Positions 11,914 to 24,500 of a stretch of 64,000 bases of DNA are shown piece by piece. The notes beneath the pieces were generated by a model. It was not told the DNA's origin. It was given only the letters and a program-made list of their open reading frames with translations, and did no database searches. The first letter of the stretch is position 1. Each line of letters opens with the position of its first letter. Source of the DNA: Ceratodon purpureus (lineage: Eukaryota > Streptophyta > Bryopsida > Pseudoditrichales > Ditrichaceae); the NCBI GenBank assembly GCA_014871385.1, contig CM026426.1:56353375-56417374 (forward strand), read 5' to 3'. The translations under genes were made by a program, and so were the position numbers.

Positions 11914-12064
11914 GCGGGAGTGATAGGGTTTGGAGTTCCTTTTTACGGACTGGGAGTAGAGAGTGAAAGAGCGGTAAGGTGTTTTGTCTTTTCCGATTCA
12001 CTGGCAGTTGGATTGCCGGGTTTCTTGTTGTCGGATCGCAAAGGGAGAGAAGTGAGACGTAGGA

Positions 12065-14241
12065 ATGGCGCACGTTCAGTGTAGAGTTCTTAGCCCCGCC
12101 ACTCCGGAGAGAGAGTCAGCGATGAACGAGTTGATTGACGACCTCACCCGGATGAGATGCGAGGGTTTGCTGTCACGGCCATGGTTGCTGAAGGATGTGG
12201 CGATGGTGGCGGAGATCTTCGACGGGCCGGACAATAGGTGGGACAACACGATCCGGGGCAAGCCCACGCTGTGGTGCGCGGAACAATGGGCGGAAACTTA
12301 CAGTTTTGAGCAGAACGGACTCCTTTGGGCAACCCGGACGGATAAGTACGTACATGATAGGTTCCACGGAAAGATCCATAAGAATAATGGATACCCGATA
12401 GATGCCTGTAAGGATAGGAGACAGAGACAGGTCCTAGCCTTCCTCGTTCCGATCTTGTATCCGTTGAAACCGGAACAAGTCACCATTACGGTCGGAAACA
12501 CCATACTCGGAGCGTACACAGGGCAGGGTCCGGTGAATTGGGCTGCACTCATGGCGGAAACCGTGCAGAAGTTGGTGCCCTCGATCGGAAAGAAGCCGAC
12601 ACCAATCACCCCTTTTCTCTACCAACTCTATCATACGTATAGCTTGCTGATGGATAAGGAGGAGGAGAGTTATATTGTGGCGAAGAACTTCCTCAATTTT
12701 CAGGAGATCCCGCCAGGGTTGGATGTTGTACCGCACGGCGAACCTCGGATACGGCGTCCACGGAAGGAGATGATGATACAGCGATCATTCCGAATCCCGG
12801 CGCTACGAAGGCCCACTCCAAGTCGCGATCGGAACGTGCTACGTTGCAGCACGCGGAGCCCTCCACGGCCCGGGGAGATGCGGAGCGGAAGGAGGTCAGT
12901 TCCGAGCGAGGATTTCCGGTTGAACCGTTCCGGGGAATTCGGGAGGAAACTCATCGGGCGCAGGCCTCTTACGATCGGATCGAGACGCTGTTCCGGAGAG
13001 TCTGCACGTCACTCGGGGGCTGTTTACCGGAGGAGGTGATCCGAGAGGTGGAGCTTTTGAAGGACGCCCCGAAGCTTCGGAGCGAGAAGAAGCAGTTGGA
13101 GCTTCAGTTGCAGGAGCTTACGAGGGAACTGGCGACGAAGAGCGAGGAGATCCGGAAGTTCCATGCCGAGCAAGAGGAGACATTGGGTGAGCTTCGGAAG
13201 TTGGTAGGGAATCCGGGTGCTATAGTTAACAAGGCCCGATTGTTCGACGAGAATGTGTTGCAGCCTGCAAATTTGGAGAACAAGCAGAGGATCATCAGGA
13301 TCCTTTCCAAATGCGAGCATTCGATGAACCAGATTCTGAAGAAGGTTCGGCAGCTGCTCAATCCGGGAGTCGGAAGTCCCAGCGTCGGAACCAGGTTTCC
13401 CGGATCTCCCTCTCGGACCATTGTAGGGGAATCCCGCGGTGTAGCATTCAGGACCCCATTGGAGCGCAACCTCCAGCTTGAGGAGCAGATGGCGGTCGAC
13501 TCGGATATCTTCAAACCGGCTCGGACGATCGCGGATATGATCCGGGAACACCAAGGACAAGTGGCGTCACCCGGAGCCAGCACGGCTCAGCAAGGCTGCG
13601 CGATCCCCACCGGTCAGGCGGAGGTGACAGGGATTACAGTCACCGTTAGGCGATCCGAGGAGCGGACGGTTACGGAAGAGGTAACTCGGCCCGTGCTGCC
13701 GGTTGTTCTCCCAACACTCGGATCGTCAGTAATTGTTCCGGTTTACCAAGGGGAGGTGGCCGGAGCGGAATGGGGAAGGTCCATTTCACCAACCGGACGG
13801 ACCCGAGTGACTCAGGAGGGAGCACTTACCCCTTCACCGACAGCCTAGACCGGAACGGTGACTCCTACACCCACCGGAACGCCAGTGGTGGACTCCCCTG
13901 CTGACAGTTCCGGTGCTCGGAGAGTTTTGAGGAAGAGGAAGGAACCGACAGCGAAGGGGCCCATTACGATTTCCGGGTCCGACTCGGAAACTTATGCCAG
14001 CTCCCCGGTTGGGACAGCCGGAACTGGGACTCGAACCCCTACGTCCGGAACCCCTCCCTCGCATATGATGCCGAAGTCTCCCAAATCTCCGAAGAACCGG
14101 GTCGTTACCCGGCTTTCCTTGGAGACCAAGACGAAGGAGTCAAAGGCGGAACGGAGTGCTAGGCGTCAGGCGGAGCGAGCAGCGAGGACAGAAGGATCCG
14201 AGCCACGGATGACCAGGTCGAAGGAGAAGGACCGAGAGTAG
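12065..14241 (+). pseudogene. LTR-encoded ORF1 protein of Gypsy A (frameshift and one stop)
   Basis: The frame from the ATG at 12065 codes about 220 residues and then shifts frame near 12720-12780. The downstream frame continues to 14241 with a single TAG at 13846-13848. The N-terminal 200 residues align along their length with the element B LTR protein: TIRGKP/TIRGEP, a Trp-rich block, then 'W..hh.ET...', ending near LLMDKEEE. This block also recalls the Pfam 'putative plant transposon protein' type of domain, which is an inference from memory. After it come a long coiled coil (about 13000-13350), a Ser/Pro/Thr-rich region and a basic Lys/Arg/Ser tail (about 14080-14240), suggesting nucleic-acid binding. 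The protein has no enzyme motif that I recognise. Confidence 0.7.
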
Positions 14242-14997
14242 GAGAGCCACAAGAAGACGAAGATGGGGTAGATTCCTCTCACTGCAACTGGCAGTCACTT
14301 TCCGGATTTATAGGAGTAGGTTTCGGATCGGGAGTTCGGGATTATTCGTAAAGTAGGATTCTAGGTAGATAATTAGGGATTAGGGTTTTGATTGAACTGC
14401 CGACGCGGCCGCTTTTGTGAAAACCCCTGCTTACTTAAACGGGGAAGGCGATGCAGTCCGGGTCTTCGTTTTGCATGTTTTCTCCCTATATTCCTTATCA
14501 GTAAAGTATTCGTGTTTTGCAAGTACCGTGCGTGGTTTCCAGTTAAGTGTGAATGATCCGGGAAGGATATGAGAGTTCCGCTGTAGCTCGGATAGGAAGG
14601 TGACGGGAGTTGTGACGAGACCCGAACCGGAAAGGTAATGGGATTGAGCGGAGAGATTTAGGGTATTGTCGTAGGAGTGAAGCCTCACTGTTCCGTCCCC
14701 AACCCAACCTCATGCGGAATAGCCGTTGCTAGGGTCGAAGCGGATTGAGGAATACTTGATCGGGCTCCCTGAACTTCTGAAGAGGTTCCGTACACTGTGA
14801 GAGGGGGATTCGGAACGTGGCACGGGTCGCCTAGGGATAATCGGATCCTGGTTCTCCCAGATCCGGATTGGTTTGTCGTTGTAGTCTCACGGATCGGAAG
14901 TAGTCGTCTGTGTGACCTGCTGACCAGAGTACTCTAAGTCAGTTGTGAGACGGTATCTTTTCCGAAATGTTGGGGTTTGTGGACGAAACACCTGACG

Positions 14998-15007
<10 letters not shown>

Positions 15008-15030
<23 letters not shown>
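15008..15030 (+). repeat. (GA)n microsatellite in Gypsy A LTR
   Basis: About eleven uninterrupted GA units lie near the 3' end of the LTR. This is a simple repeat with no coding overlap. Confidence 0.9.
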
Positions 15031-15034
<4 letters not shown>

Positions 15035-15215
15035 TAGTCGAGGAGTTACTATCCGAGCAGTGGCAAGGCTCGGAACTATTATGAGTAATTACTTGGTGAA
15101 ACACTATTGAATCCCTAGACGATACTCAGAACCTAGTGACAATACGGAAGTTTACGCTCAGTTGGAGTGCTATCCGGATGTTAGTTGCATTTCCGTGTTC
15201 CGACACGTAAAAATC

Positions 15216-15233
15216 TGGCGCCGCTGCCGGGGA
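15216..15233 (+). other. Primer-binding site, tRNA-Asp type (Gypsy A)
   Basis: TGGCGCCGCTGCCGGGGA differs by one base from the TGGCGCCGTTGCCGGGGA site used by many plant Tat/Athila-type Gypsy elements, which is complementary to the 3' end of tRNA-Asp. It fixes the 5' LTR boundary and the plus orientation. Confidence 0.85.
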
Positions 15234-15403
15234 TTCGGTAAGTTGTGAACCAGGTGGATACTCGGAAGATAAGCGAGTGCATATTTGAAGAAAAGTGGAG
15301 CCAGACAGTGAAGGCTTCATTTAGGTGGATATTCGGTAGACGGTAGTCCTACGCGCAAATCCAGCCTTCCGAGGAGTCGGAAGAAGAACTCCCAATCTCT
15401 TCC

Positions 15404-17074
15404 ATGGTTGGGGCGCAACCGGAAGAGTTAGGAGGAAGAAGATCCACTCGGTTGCTACAGAAGAAGGGTAGGGTTTTGGTACACGATCTACCGGGTACGA
15501 ATCTACTACCCCGGATCCAGACTGCTGTAGAGCGAGAAGGAGACGTGATCGTAGTGTCGCTGGCCGGAACCTCTGCAGCCGGAGCGGGTATAGCTCAAGA
15601 TCCGGAAGAAGAAGAAGTCGTAGCTGACGAAGTCGAAGCCGACGTGGAAGTCGAAGAGGAGACCGAGGAAGAAGAAGAGGACGAGGAAGACAATCCGATG
15701 GCCCCCTCTACCTTACTGAAGTACAGCAGATTCAAAGGAGATGGAAGTCAAGACGTGGACGAATGGCTGTGTGAGTTCAAATCCATCGCTCTAGCCAACC
15801 AGGAAGACCCGGATGCGAAGAGAAGAATATTCCAAAGTCTTCTGAAGGGAGAAGCTCTGCAGTGGTACCAAGACGTTCCGGAACGTACACGTAACGACTA
15901 GACCAGTTTCGTTACCTTGTTCCGACGTACATTCCGTGAAGCCGGGGGAGAAGCCCGTGCACTCGGAAAGTTGAGCCGGATGACGATGAGATCTACTGAG
16001 TCAGTACGGAAGTACAGTCAAAGGGTGAAGGCGCTCATACAGAAGCTCACCACGGCCATAGCTCTGAGTGTACAAGTGGAATGGTTTGTTGCCGGATTCC
16101 CGGAGGAGATGGGGTTTCAGATCCGACAAACCCGACCCGCTACACTACAGGAGGCCGTGGAAGCTGCTCAAAACTATGAGAACTCAGCCCAACCGCTACG
16201 GAAGTCTCTGAAGCATACCGAGAAGCGGAGTAAGAAGATCCGGCAGGAGAGGGAATGTCGGCGAAGACACGAGTCCTCCTCGGAAGACTCTGGATCTACC
16301 AGTAAGAGTGATTCCACTTCATCCAGTTCCGATCAGTCGAAACAGGACTCCAGGGGAGCCTCGAAACGCCGAGGAGGTTCCAGTGGAAACTTGCGGCCTA
16401 GACGGAACCGAGAGTTGATCAAAGTGAAGGTGGAAGATGACGATTCTCGGAAGGTAATGAAGGAGATGAAGGAGATCCGGAAATCTATTGCCGAACTCAA
16501 CGTTCACCTTTCCGAGAACCAGAAGCCTCGTAAGATGATTCCCACCAGTAGAGCTAACGTGTGGTGCGCTAACTGCGGAAAGCAAGGGCATTATCCCCCG
16601 GAGTGTAATGAGCCTCGCCAGAAACGGATCCACTATGTCCATCCGGAAGAGGAGGTATACTATGCCTATCCGGAAGAGGAGGAGTTCCAGATGGACGAAT
16701 ACCAACCTGTGTACCATGTTCAGACTACTTACGGGAGAGGGAAGGCACCGATACAGATAGCTTGTCCTCCCGCCGGATATCGGATTCCACATAACGTTCC
16801 GGGTAGGCCGATGTACCAGAAGCCGACACACGGGTATTGCTTCAACTGTGGGAGTCCAGATCATTACGCTCCTAATTGTTCGTTTGAACGACAAGGACAA
16901 GGGGCACCACGGATCCTTCCGTGCCAAAACTGTGGTGAATACGGTCATACGGCTCCTCAGTGTGCCAAGCCGGCACAACCCCGTCCGATTTTCAAACAGG
17001 TGGAGGTCCCTCCGAGAGAGATGACTGGACTCAACTATGGTCACTCGGGTGGGATAGAGAACCCGGATAAATGA
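15404..17074 (+). pseudogene. Gag of Gypsy A, three CCHC zinc knuckles, one premature stop
   Basis: The frame opens at the ATG at 15404. An acidic Glu-rich tract (about residues 65-105) precedes the capsid-like block around KYSRFKGDGSQDVDEWL, which matches KYRKFRGDGREDVDEWL in element B. A TAG at 15899-15901 stands where element B has Trp, consistent with G-to-A change. The rest is open: a Ser/Arg-rich linker, then knuckles CANCGKQGHYPPEC, CFNCGSPDHYAPNC and CQNCGEYGHTAPQC (all C-x2-C-x4-H-x4-C). The frame ends at TGA 17072-17074, which also ends gag in element B and is followed in frame by pol. Confidence 0.85.
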
Positions 17075-17080
17075 CGGTTC
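17072..17080 (+). promoter_or_regulatory. Putative gag-pol stop-codon readthrough site, TGA CGG TTC (Gypsy A)
   Basis: Gag ends at TGA and the protease frame continues in phase immediately after it. TGA followed by CGG is a well-known efficient readthrough context in plant and animal RNA viruses. Element B has TGA CGG TTA at the same point. A short GTTC/GAAC hairpin is possible just downstream but is weak. Confidence 0.6.
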
Positions 17081-17935
17081 ATGACGGAACTACAGGAGGG
17101 CGCGGAAGTACCAGCACACAGAGTATCAACCCGTAATCCCGCCAGAGAACGTGCCCAAGAACCGGAGCTTCCGAAAACCCGGAAGACCAGAAGAAGAGTG
17201 AGATCTAGGAGAATGGATTCGGATTCAGGATCCGATCCTCCTACGGTAACCCGAGCTTTACCAGAAGAAGACGACCGTCCAAGAGCGGAAAATGGGGTGG
17301 AAAGAGAGAACCTGCCGGAAGATATCAGCGAGGAAGTTCGGAAGGAGCTCACGGATCCTCCTGTTCGAAAGATCACCAAGCCCTCGGTCCGGTTTGATGA
17401 CATTCCGGTGGTTATTCCTTCCGCTCCGAGGGTGGATGAGTATGATATTCTTGGAGATATCAAGTCCCTCAAAGCAAATGTCACGATTGGACAGTTGCTC
17501 CATGACAATGTGAATTACTAGAAGATAATCCGAGAGGCTTGGACGAAACGGAGGCGCCGAGGGGTGAAACTTCCGTCTGTGGCTACTAATTTCTTACAGG
17601 TTGAGGATCACGGAGCACCGGAACTAACGGTGCTAGTGGAAGGATGTGCTATTCCGAAGGTTCTGGTAGATGGTGGATCCGGTGTAAACCTGATGCTGGA
17701 AGATACGGCCTTTGAGCTCGGATACACCTCATTCGAATCTACCGATCAGGTGTTACGAATGGCCGATCAGTCTAGGGTTAAACCCGTGGGAAGACTGTCC
17801 CAAGTTTCGACCACAATCGGAGAAGTAACGTACCTCTTGAATTTTGTGATAATCCGAGTTAGTACGGGCCGTCCCTTTCCGATGCTGTTAGGAAGACCCT
17901 GGCTATACATGGCAAGAGTCCTCGTTGATTCGTGA
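17075..17935 (+). pseudogene. Protease region of Gypsy A, truncated
   Basis: This continues in the gag frame. A linker of about 145 codons with VDEYDILGDI and NVTIGQLLHDN blocks (both also in element B) reaches a TAG at 17519-17521, where element B has a Gln codon. It then runs through the aspartic protease with the active-site string LVDGGSGVNLM and the flap-side block GRPFPMLLGRPWLY. Similarity to element B stops at about 17935, and the frame ends two codons later. Reverse transcriptase and integrase are missing. Confidence 0.8.
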
Positions 17936-19224
17936 TGCAACTGACTTAACAATTAGAGCAAGAGTCATTTTCTGAAATCAGCTGACACCATTTAAGTACC
18001 CAGTATATTCATAAAGATAAACGATAAAAACGGTATACATAAAACTTATTTACACAGACTGCCTCGGAACGTCTCGTGCTTCATCGTTGGACTAACTACC
18101 CCGAGCCTCTAACTATATACCATCCCATATCATAACACAATGATATTTTAAAACACATTGCTCCATTGAAGGGGAACTAATTCAGTTATGGATGAGAAGA
18201 GGTAAACAAATGCTCGATGATGCCTCCTACCGAAATAAAAGAAAGCGTACTCGGAGTTCAACTTCAACAAACGTCATATAAAGAATCTTAAATGCTTCGC
18301 AAGATAACATTGTCTGGAAATTTATTTTCTGTTACGTACAACACACGTGGAGTGTCTCTGTAGACCATGACGCCCGTCCCTAAGGACACTAACTGATGTC
18401 AAAGGAGTTTATCATTCCCGGCCGATACTCTACGCAGCGTGATATCAGAATAAAGTACGCGAATAAAAGAAGAAATGCATCAGACCGTCGAGGGTTCACA
18501 ATCTTCCCCCCCTGAGTTCGGACTCGACAGAGTACGCCCCAAATGTGATGATGAAATACTACAAAGGACAATCACCCTGTACGTTAGGGTGGTAGACATT
18601 AGACCAAATGTCGACATATTGGATTACTACGTCTACAATCCTGAATGGGATGCTAATTAACCACTAACGACGAGTATGGAACTACAGAATATGAAAGCAC
18701 TGACACTAACGACCTGTTTTATTTTCTTCAACATATGAAACCGAAATAAAAGGGAGTTTTCAGACTTCTGACTACTCGTTCAGACGAGTCGGGAAGACTC
18801 ACGCTCGGTGAATAATTATTCGAAGAATCAGTTGCACTTAACGTCTCAATAACATTTGGGAAATTTATTTTATATTCAAATACAAGAGATGTACAGCTTA
18901 AACAACATTCACGAAAAACATACTAAGCAGATCTTTGATTGTGGAATATGGTAGACTTCACAGGGTGCGTTCTAACTGAGAGAAACTACCGATTGTCCAT
19001 GCCATGTAATGAACCACAGAACGCGGTTAACATGTAGGCTGGCACAAATTGGTTATCGGTAAATAACCAAAGTGCACATGAGCGGATATCCACAATTCAG
19101 AACAGTAATCCTAAAAAGACCGAGCGGACTTTACTGTTCGCTTGACAGACGCATGTCAATCGACAAGGCAATGACAAGAGTATTGAGTACTTACAAAAAA
19201 TAAATAATCATCACATTTAGAGAG
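17936..19224. other. Junction between truncated Gypsy A and the TNP2 pseudogene; no gene recognised
   Basis: The TNP2 second half expected downstream of 19225 on the minus strand was not found. A 61-codon plus-strand frame (18475-18660), continuing in another frame towards 18770, has an amino-acid composition like coding DNA but matches nothing I know. A CACTA preceded by GGA occurs at 18384-18391 but lacks an extended terminal repeat. Confidence 0.3.
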
Positions 19225-20954
19225 TCAGTACGTGATACATCTAGGACCGCAACCCGAAGTCCATCTTCTAGCAAATAAAAAAATTAGGTGTACAGGGTTT
19301 GATTCTCTAACCTCCCAGTAGGGCAGCTGGAATAAACATGATACGCTCTTCACACCATATTCACGAGCCGGATCATCAGATTTGGGATGGGATCCACGGC
19401 ATACGAATGCTTCCCGAAGTCTGCCCCACCTCAACGACTCCTGAACCGTGATCGGCTCTGGCGGTGGTCTTAATTCCTCTTCCCCACCGCATGCAGCCAT
19501 GTTTCTTCTCCAAGGATGATCCATTGGTAGCCACCTACGGTGTTGATTATCATACACTGATTTTTTTAAGGCAACTGATCTTCTAGACACTATATTTTTC
19601 CCACAAATCGGACAACCCTTGTAACCCTTTGTTACACACCCTTCAACAACTCCATAAGCAGGGAAATCGTGGCAAGTCCACATCAAGATGGCTTTGAGAT
19701 TGAAAGAAGGGGATCCTTGATACCTTGCAACGTCTTGCACCTGAACTCCACGTGACCGAAGAATTTGTAACTCCTCGAGAAGAGGCTGCATGTACACATC
19801 AAAATTGTCCCCTGTAAGAGATCATTTACTCGGAATGATTAAACTGAGCATTATGAAGTGTTTCTTAGTTGTCATCCAAGGCGGTACATTGTAGTTCATC
19901 AAAAGAACCGGCCATGTACTGTGAGTGGATCTTTTTATTGAGAATGGATTCACACCGTCAGTGGCAAGTCCGAGTCGCACATTCCTGGCCTCCTTTCCAA
20001 ATTCTTCCCACCAACGCCAGTTGATAAACTTCCACTGATGAGAATCGCAAGCCCCTTGCATTCCATCGTCAGTGCTTGCGAGGCGAGCATGTGAAGTCAT
20101 AAAATGTGCTTGTACAGGAGTGCTACACATGCGCTCCAATCTGGGGATCAGAGGGAAGTGTCGCAACACTTTGAGAGGTACCTTAGTTTTCCCTACTTTC
20201 CTGTACCGCGCAGCTCCACAAATGGAACAGTTCTTCAAGAAGGATTTCTCTGCGCTTCTGAACAACATGCAAGTCTTCGGGCCAAGGCAGGCGTGGATGG
20301 TATCGTACGCCAGCCCCAATTGCTTCAGTAGTTTAGATGCCTGATACTCTGAATGGGGCAAGGAATTCACAGATGGCAAAACACTTCGTGTTAACAGTTG
20401 GAAAATTTCATTCACAAGGGCATTAGATGCACCGTGTGTCCTCAGACAATTCAGTAGTAATAGAGTTGTGCTCAACTGAGTTTGGCGCCTGCATATAGCG
20501 GTATCCGAGCGCATTCCTCTAAGTACTCCTGGTCGCGGTCCAAAGCGGTCTCCATCGCAGCGACGTCTTCGTCGACTGCATTCTCCACTGGTTGGCGAGG
20601 TGGTGAAAATCGAAAGTCTTCACCTGTTTTTGGTACTCCATATGGCGGTATATAACCTGGCAAATTTTGGTTAATGTCGGCGCCGTCATGACCGTGGTTC
20701 CCTTCGCGAGCAGAGAGCTGTTCCTCAATATCACCATCGGACTCATCGGAGTCTTCTCCTTCAGGCACTGCCCTAGCGCCAATCTCCCCTCCCAAGGCGT
20801 CATACACATGAAAAGCATTTTGCACTAAAGCATGCATGTCAAGGTCTTGGTCGACAGTAGCTTCAAATTGAGCAAGAAACCCATCCCTCCGTGTCCCGTA
20901 TCCGGAACTGATTTCGGAGTCCCATTCAGTATCTGACTCGTCTGGTTGCCAACC
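19225..20954 (-). pseudogene. CACTA TNP2-type transposase, 5' half only, broken (copy 2)
   Basis: An exon begins after the acceptor at about 20955 and reads through an acidic N-terminal region to about 20480, where a one-base frameshift occurs. It then continues with the TNP2 core: the HACLGPKTCMLF Cys block, CSICGAARYRK, a VPLKVLRHFPLIPRLERM helix, the NVRLGLATDGVNPF signature, and PPWMTTKKHFIMLSLIIP. There is an in-frame TGA at 19822-19824. The same frame resumes with DVYMQPLLEEL, KGYKGCPIC and the LPYW end of the exon, followed by a donor-like GTTAGA. The rest of the gene is missing. The protein is the DDE-type transposase that cuts at CACTA termini. A further upstream exon probably lies at 20955-21180 next to the end of the inner CACTA. 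Confidence 0.85.
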
Positions 20955-21227
20955 CTACATATCATTATTGGTGACACATTTGGTTGTACTCATTTTAAAA
21001 ATTAACCTTACAATCGAATGTCGCAGTCCTCCCACAGTAGATTTATTTGAAGCAAGTAACGCATTCGGCAATCCCTTCCGAAACCCTGGATAACAATATG
21101 GCGACAACCTAACCCAGGTGATTTCGAAAATCAGAGGAAACGTATCTTGATGCATAAGTTGACGTAAACTATCATACCTTAGTACTCCCTCGATGATATG
21201 GGTGACAACCGTACGTCGTTAGATGAT

Positions 21228-21238
21228 CACTACTACAA
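21228..21238 (+). repeat. Left terminal inverted repeat of inner CACTA
   Basis: CACTACTACAA, preceded by GAT. It pairs with the right end, which starts CACTAGTACAG on the minus strand: 9 of the first 11 bases match. It is followed by GACGTTTT repeats up to about 21360. Confidence 0.8.
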
Positions 21239-21541
21239 GTGACCCAGTTTACGACGTTTTTTGTGACGTTTTAGAAACAGTCTGTAACGTAACCAAGACA
21301 CCAGCGTTTATGACGCTTTCAAAACGGGTTTTCAACTCAATTAGTTATGACGTTTTTTATTCACATTTGATATGAATTTAAAACATGTTTAAGTTTGATT
21401 TAATTTGATTTTCTACAGAAATACTACAATTCTTTACTGGTTTACAAACATTATATGTACGTCATAGACACAGAATTTATCAAAGAGTAGATGAATCCTT
21501 ATTTAACGGTTTTTTACAAATGAAGTCCCTAATCTATAGCC

Positions 21542-24500
21542 TCAAAGCATCTCAGACAAAGATCTAGTTCTCCTAGATTCATAATCAGAATCTTCATCAG
21601 AGAAGTCATCTGCGGTTTCATCTAAGTGTCTCTCTAATGCTTCTCTACCTCTCAGCCTATATTCTTCCTCGTCGCTGCCAGAGTTATAATCTTCATGTGT
21701 ATCGTCCACATCATTCTCATCCTCATCTTCAGATTCATGGTCTTGATTGTGAAATCTATGGACATGTGGAATTCCATCTTCTTTCTCTGGACCAGAGAAT
21801 AATCCCCTGACATGTCTACCATCATCCCAATCCATTGGTTCAATCAACTCAAATACCCTAAAAGATGTGGGTTTATCTTGGAGAACGAATGTCCATTGGG
21901 GATTTAAAACATCCTGTGAAAAAAATATTTGTTCTACTGTGGCAGGGAAAGCAAATGGTTGGTCGTCCAAGTCGCCATTGCTAAGGAACTCTATATTTCT
22001 CACCGAGTGAAACAGACAGTCATTCCAACGAACCTCATTCTTGTACCACTTCCCTTTGAATACCACAATTGGATCTATGTCGATGAACGTGATCTCCAAT
22101 ATTTCTTCTAGCACTCCAACGTAATCCACGAGCCTCTCCCCTTCTTTCATCCTGCATGCTATACCACAATCGCATGTTCGCCTTGTTTTGTCAATTCGCT
22201 CCGTACAAAAATGGCGGCCCTCGTGGTACATAGCTGAGTATCTCTTGCATTGCAATTCAAACCCTTGAGCTATGTTCACAATGACATCATCCACTTCGAC
22301 ACCGTCATTCACATCATCAATCACTGCATTAGAAATCCAATGATCAATACCATCAAACATGGGAGGTTCAGTCCTCCATCCCCTACTACGCCATTCCTCC
22401 TCAAATGATTCCTTAGCTGCTTCGTACCTTTGAACATAACCATTCATATGTGCCGTGCCCTTCAATAATAATCTGTGGATTTGTCTATACTCTAGATGTT
22501 GTTGGCCGGTGAATCGCTTGTTTCGTCCTTTACTTTGCAAATATGTACCTACACAAAGTAATTTTTTTGTAATAATATAATTTAAAAAAAAATAAAAAAA
22601 TAGGAATTTTAATTATAAAATAATATGGAGGCTTTTGCATGAAATCTGAATACAACGTAAACATGATACAATCTTGTAGAGTGAACATACTTTAAACACC
22701 CTTGCTAAGTATAAACCATGTATTTCATAACAAGAATCAAATCTTAAAGTGTACCTTTTTTGCGATCTTCCGGCTCTTCATTCCACGGTTGATCACTCTC
22801 AGCTTCAAACTCTTCGAACTTGTCATTGAATATGCGAATCCTCTCTTGCATCAAGTACCCTTCAGCAATACTTCCTTCTGGCCTAGCTCTTTGACGTACG
22901 AAACTCTTTAACACTTTTATATACCTTTCCATGGGGTACATCCACCTCAATTGTACTGGGCCAGCTAGCTTCAGCTCCTTAGGTAAATGAACCAATAAAT
23001 GAGGTTGACTGTCAAAAAAAGATGGTGGAAACTGCATTTGAAGAAGCACCACAACCACCGCGGCTTCTTTTCCAAATTAGCCATCATCCTTGGTGAAATC
23101 TCCCGCAAACATACATACCTCATAAATCTTGAGAGTCGAAATATCGCCTCGCTCACACCACCACCAACCTCGGATGTTAACAACCCTCGAATTGCCAAAG
23201 GAAGTTGATAATGCAATATGTTGAAAAAATCGTGAGACTTCAAGCCCGAAAATGTATCTTGTTTCGTAAAGGCATTAGCCAATATTGCTCCAAAGTGTGA
23301 AGGTGTACGAATAGAACCAATGCGATTATAGAAAACACTCCTTTCCCTCTTTTCAATTGTGTAAGGTGCTATCGGGTATACTAACCTTCCCCTCTCATCC
23401 AAATGACGGTCCCACAACTCCCTCTTCGTATTAGAATCTTTCAAATCACTCCTCTCCTTTGAGATATTCCTCACTCCAGTTAAGTGTTCAAGCAATGACT
23501 TGCACACATTCTTACTAATATGCATAGGATCTAGCAAATGCTGTATTGGAAGCTTTGTCCAATATTCCAAGTGATAAAAAATGGATTTTCGAGTCATACC
23601 TAGTGGAGTACTCACAGATCGGGAATGGGTTGGACGTGCCAACTGTGAATCTTCGTAATCATTCCACCTAGATATCCAATCTGTAGCTGTCAGACGAATA
23701 GGACATGGTCGTTGTTCAATGCAACCATTGAACAAATCCTTCAATTCCGTCCGAAATGGATGAAGTTCATCCAAATACATGCGGAATTCATCATACACTA
23801 TTTTATGGAGTGGCACAGAGCGCCGTGCATGAATCTGATCCATGCATAAATAGCAACCATTGTAACCCTTGGTAACCATTCCTACAATTGCAACAACTTA
23901 AATTAGTATTTTTCAAAATCATTACATTTCCAAAAAAAAATACAAACATGTTTCAATCAATACAAAAAAACATTGAGAATTCACAAATTGTGCACCTTCA
24001 TCCCTAAAAGCCAAAGCTGCTACACTCGACTTCTAAAATAAAATAAAATAAATCCAAATCTGAATCATACGTCTTATAATCTCAATTAATTCTAATAAAC
24101 AATGAAATGAATAATAGCTACAAAAGAGAAAGTTCGGGATAGAATTAGTAATTATTACTTTTCTTGAGGGAAAGGTAACAGCCAATAAATGATGAAAAAA
24201 ATATAAAAAACATAAAGTTAAATCAAATCCCAACTTCATGAAAACAAGTTCACAGATTTTAACGAGGTTATCAGCAAGAATATCATCAAGGGTAAAAGCA
24301 AGGGTAGGAGCAAGGGTATCAGAAAAGGGTATCAGCAAGGGTTGTGAGAAAGGATATTAGCAAGGATATCAACGAAAGTATCAGAAAGAGTATCAGCAAG
24401 GGTATCAGCTAGGGGATTAATTAAGGTCATCAGCAGGGTTATCAGCAGGGCTATCAGTATTCAACAGAGCCTGAATCTCCTAGCTATTTTTATTTTTCCT

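Larger units (their letters stand above)
11543..15205 (+). repeat. 5' LTR of Gypsy A (about 3.7 kb, contains ORF1)
   Basis: The proposed start TGTGGGATCCGAG matches the start of the element B LTR (TGTGGAAAG). Both are followed by short Pro-codon-like CCGG hairpins. The proposed end is ...CCGACA at 15205, ten bases before the primer-binding site. Only one LTR copy is present, so the boundaries rest on comparison with element B and on the primer site. Confidence 0.6.
11543..17935 (+). mobile_element. Ty3/Gypsy element A, 3'-truncated (5' LTR, ORF1, gag, protease)
   Basis: Order on the plus strand: a long 5' LTR carrying an ORF, a tRNA-Asp-type primer-binding site, gag with three CCHC knuckles, an in-frame stop, then the aspartic protease. 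Homology to element B stops abruptly at about 17935, inside the protease domain. RT, RNase H, integrase and the 3' LTR are absent, so no target duplication can be tested. Premature stops at 13846, 15899 and 17519 show it is dead. The lineage looks like the non-chromodomain Tat/Athila side, judging from element B's integrase and this primer site. Confidence 0.85.

Noticed and set aside
18384..18391. GGA-CACTA as a left partner for the CACTA end at 53247 (which is followed by GGA)
   Set aside because: The triplets match, but only the first five bases plus scattered positions agree with the right terminus. The 8312 end matches far better.
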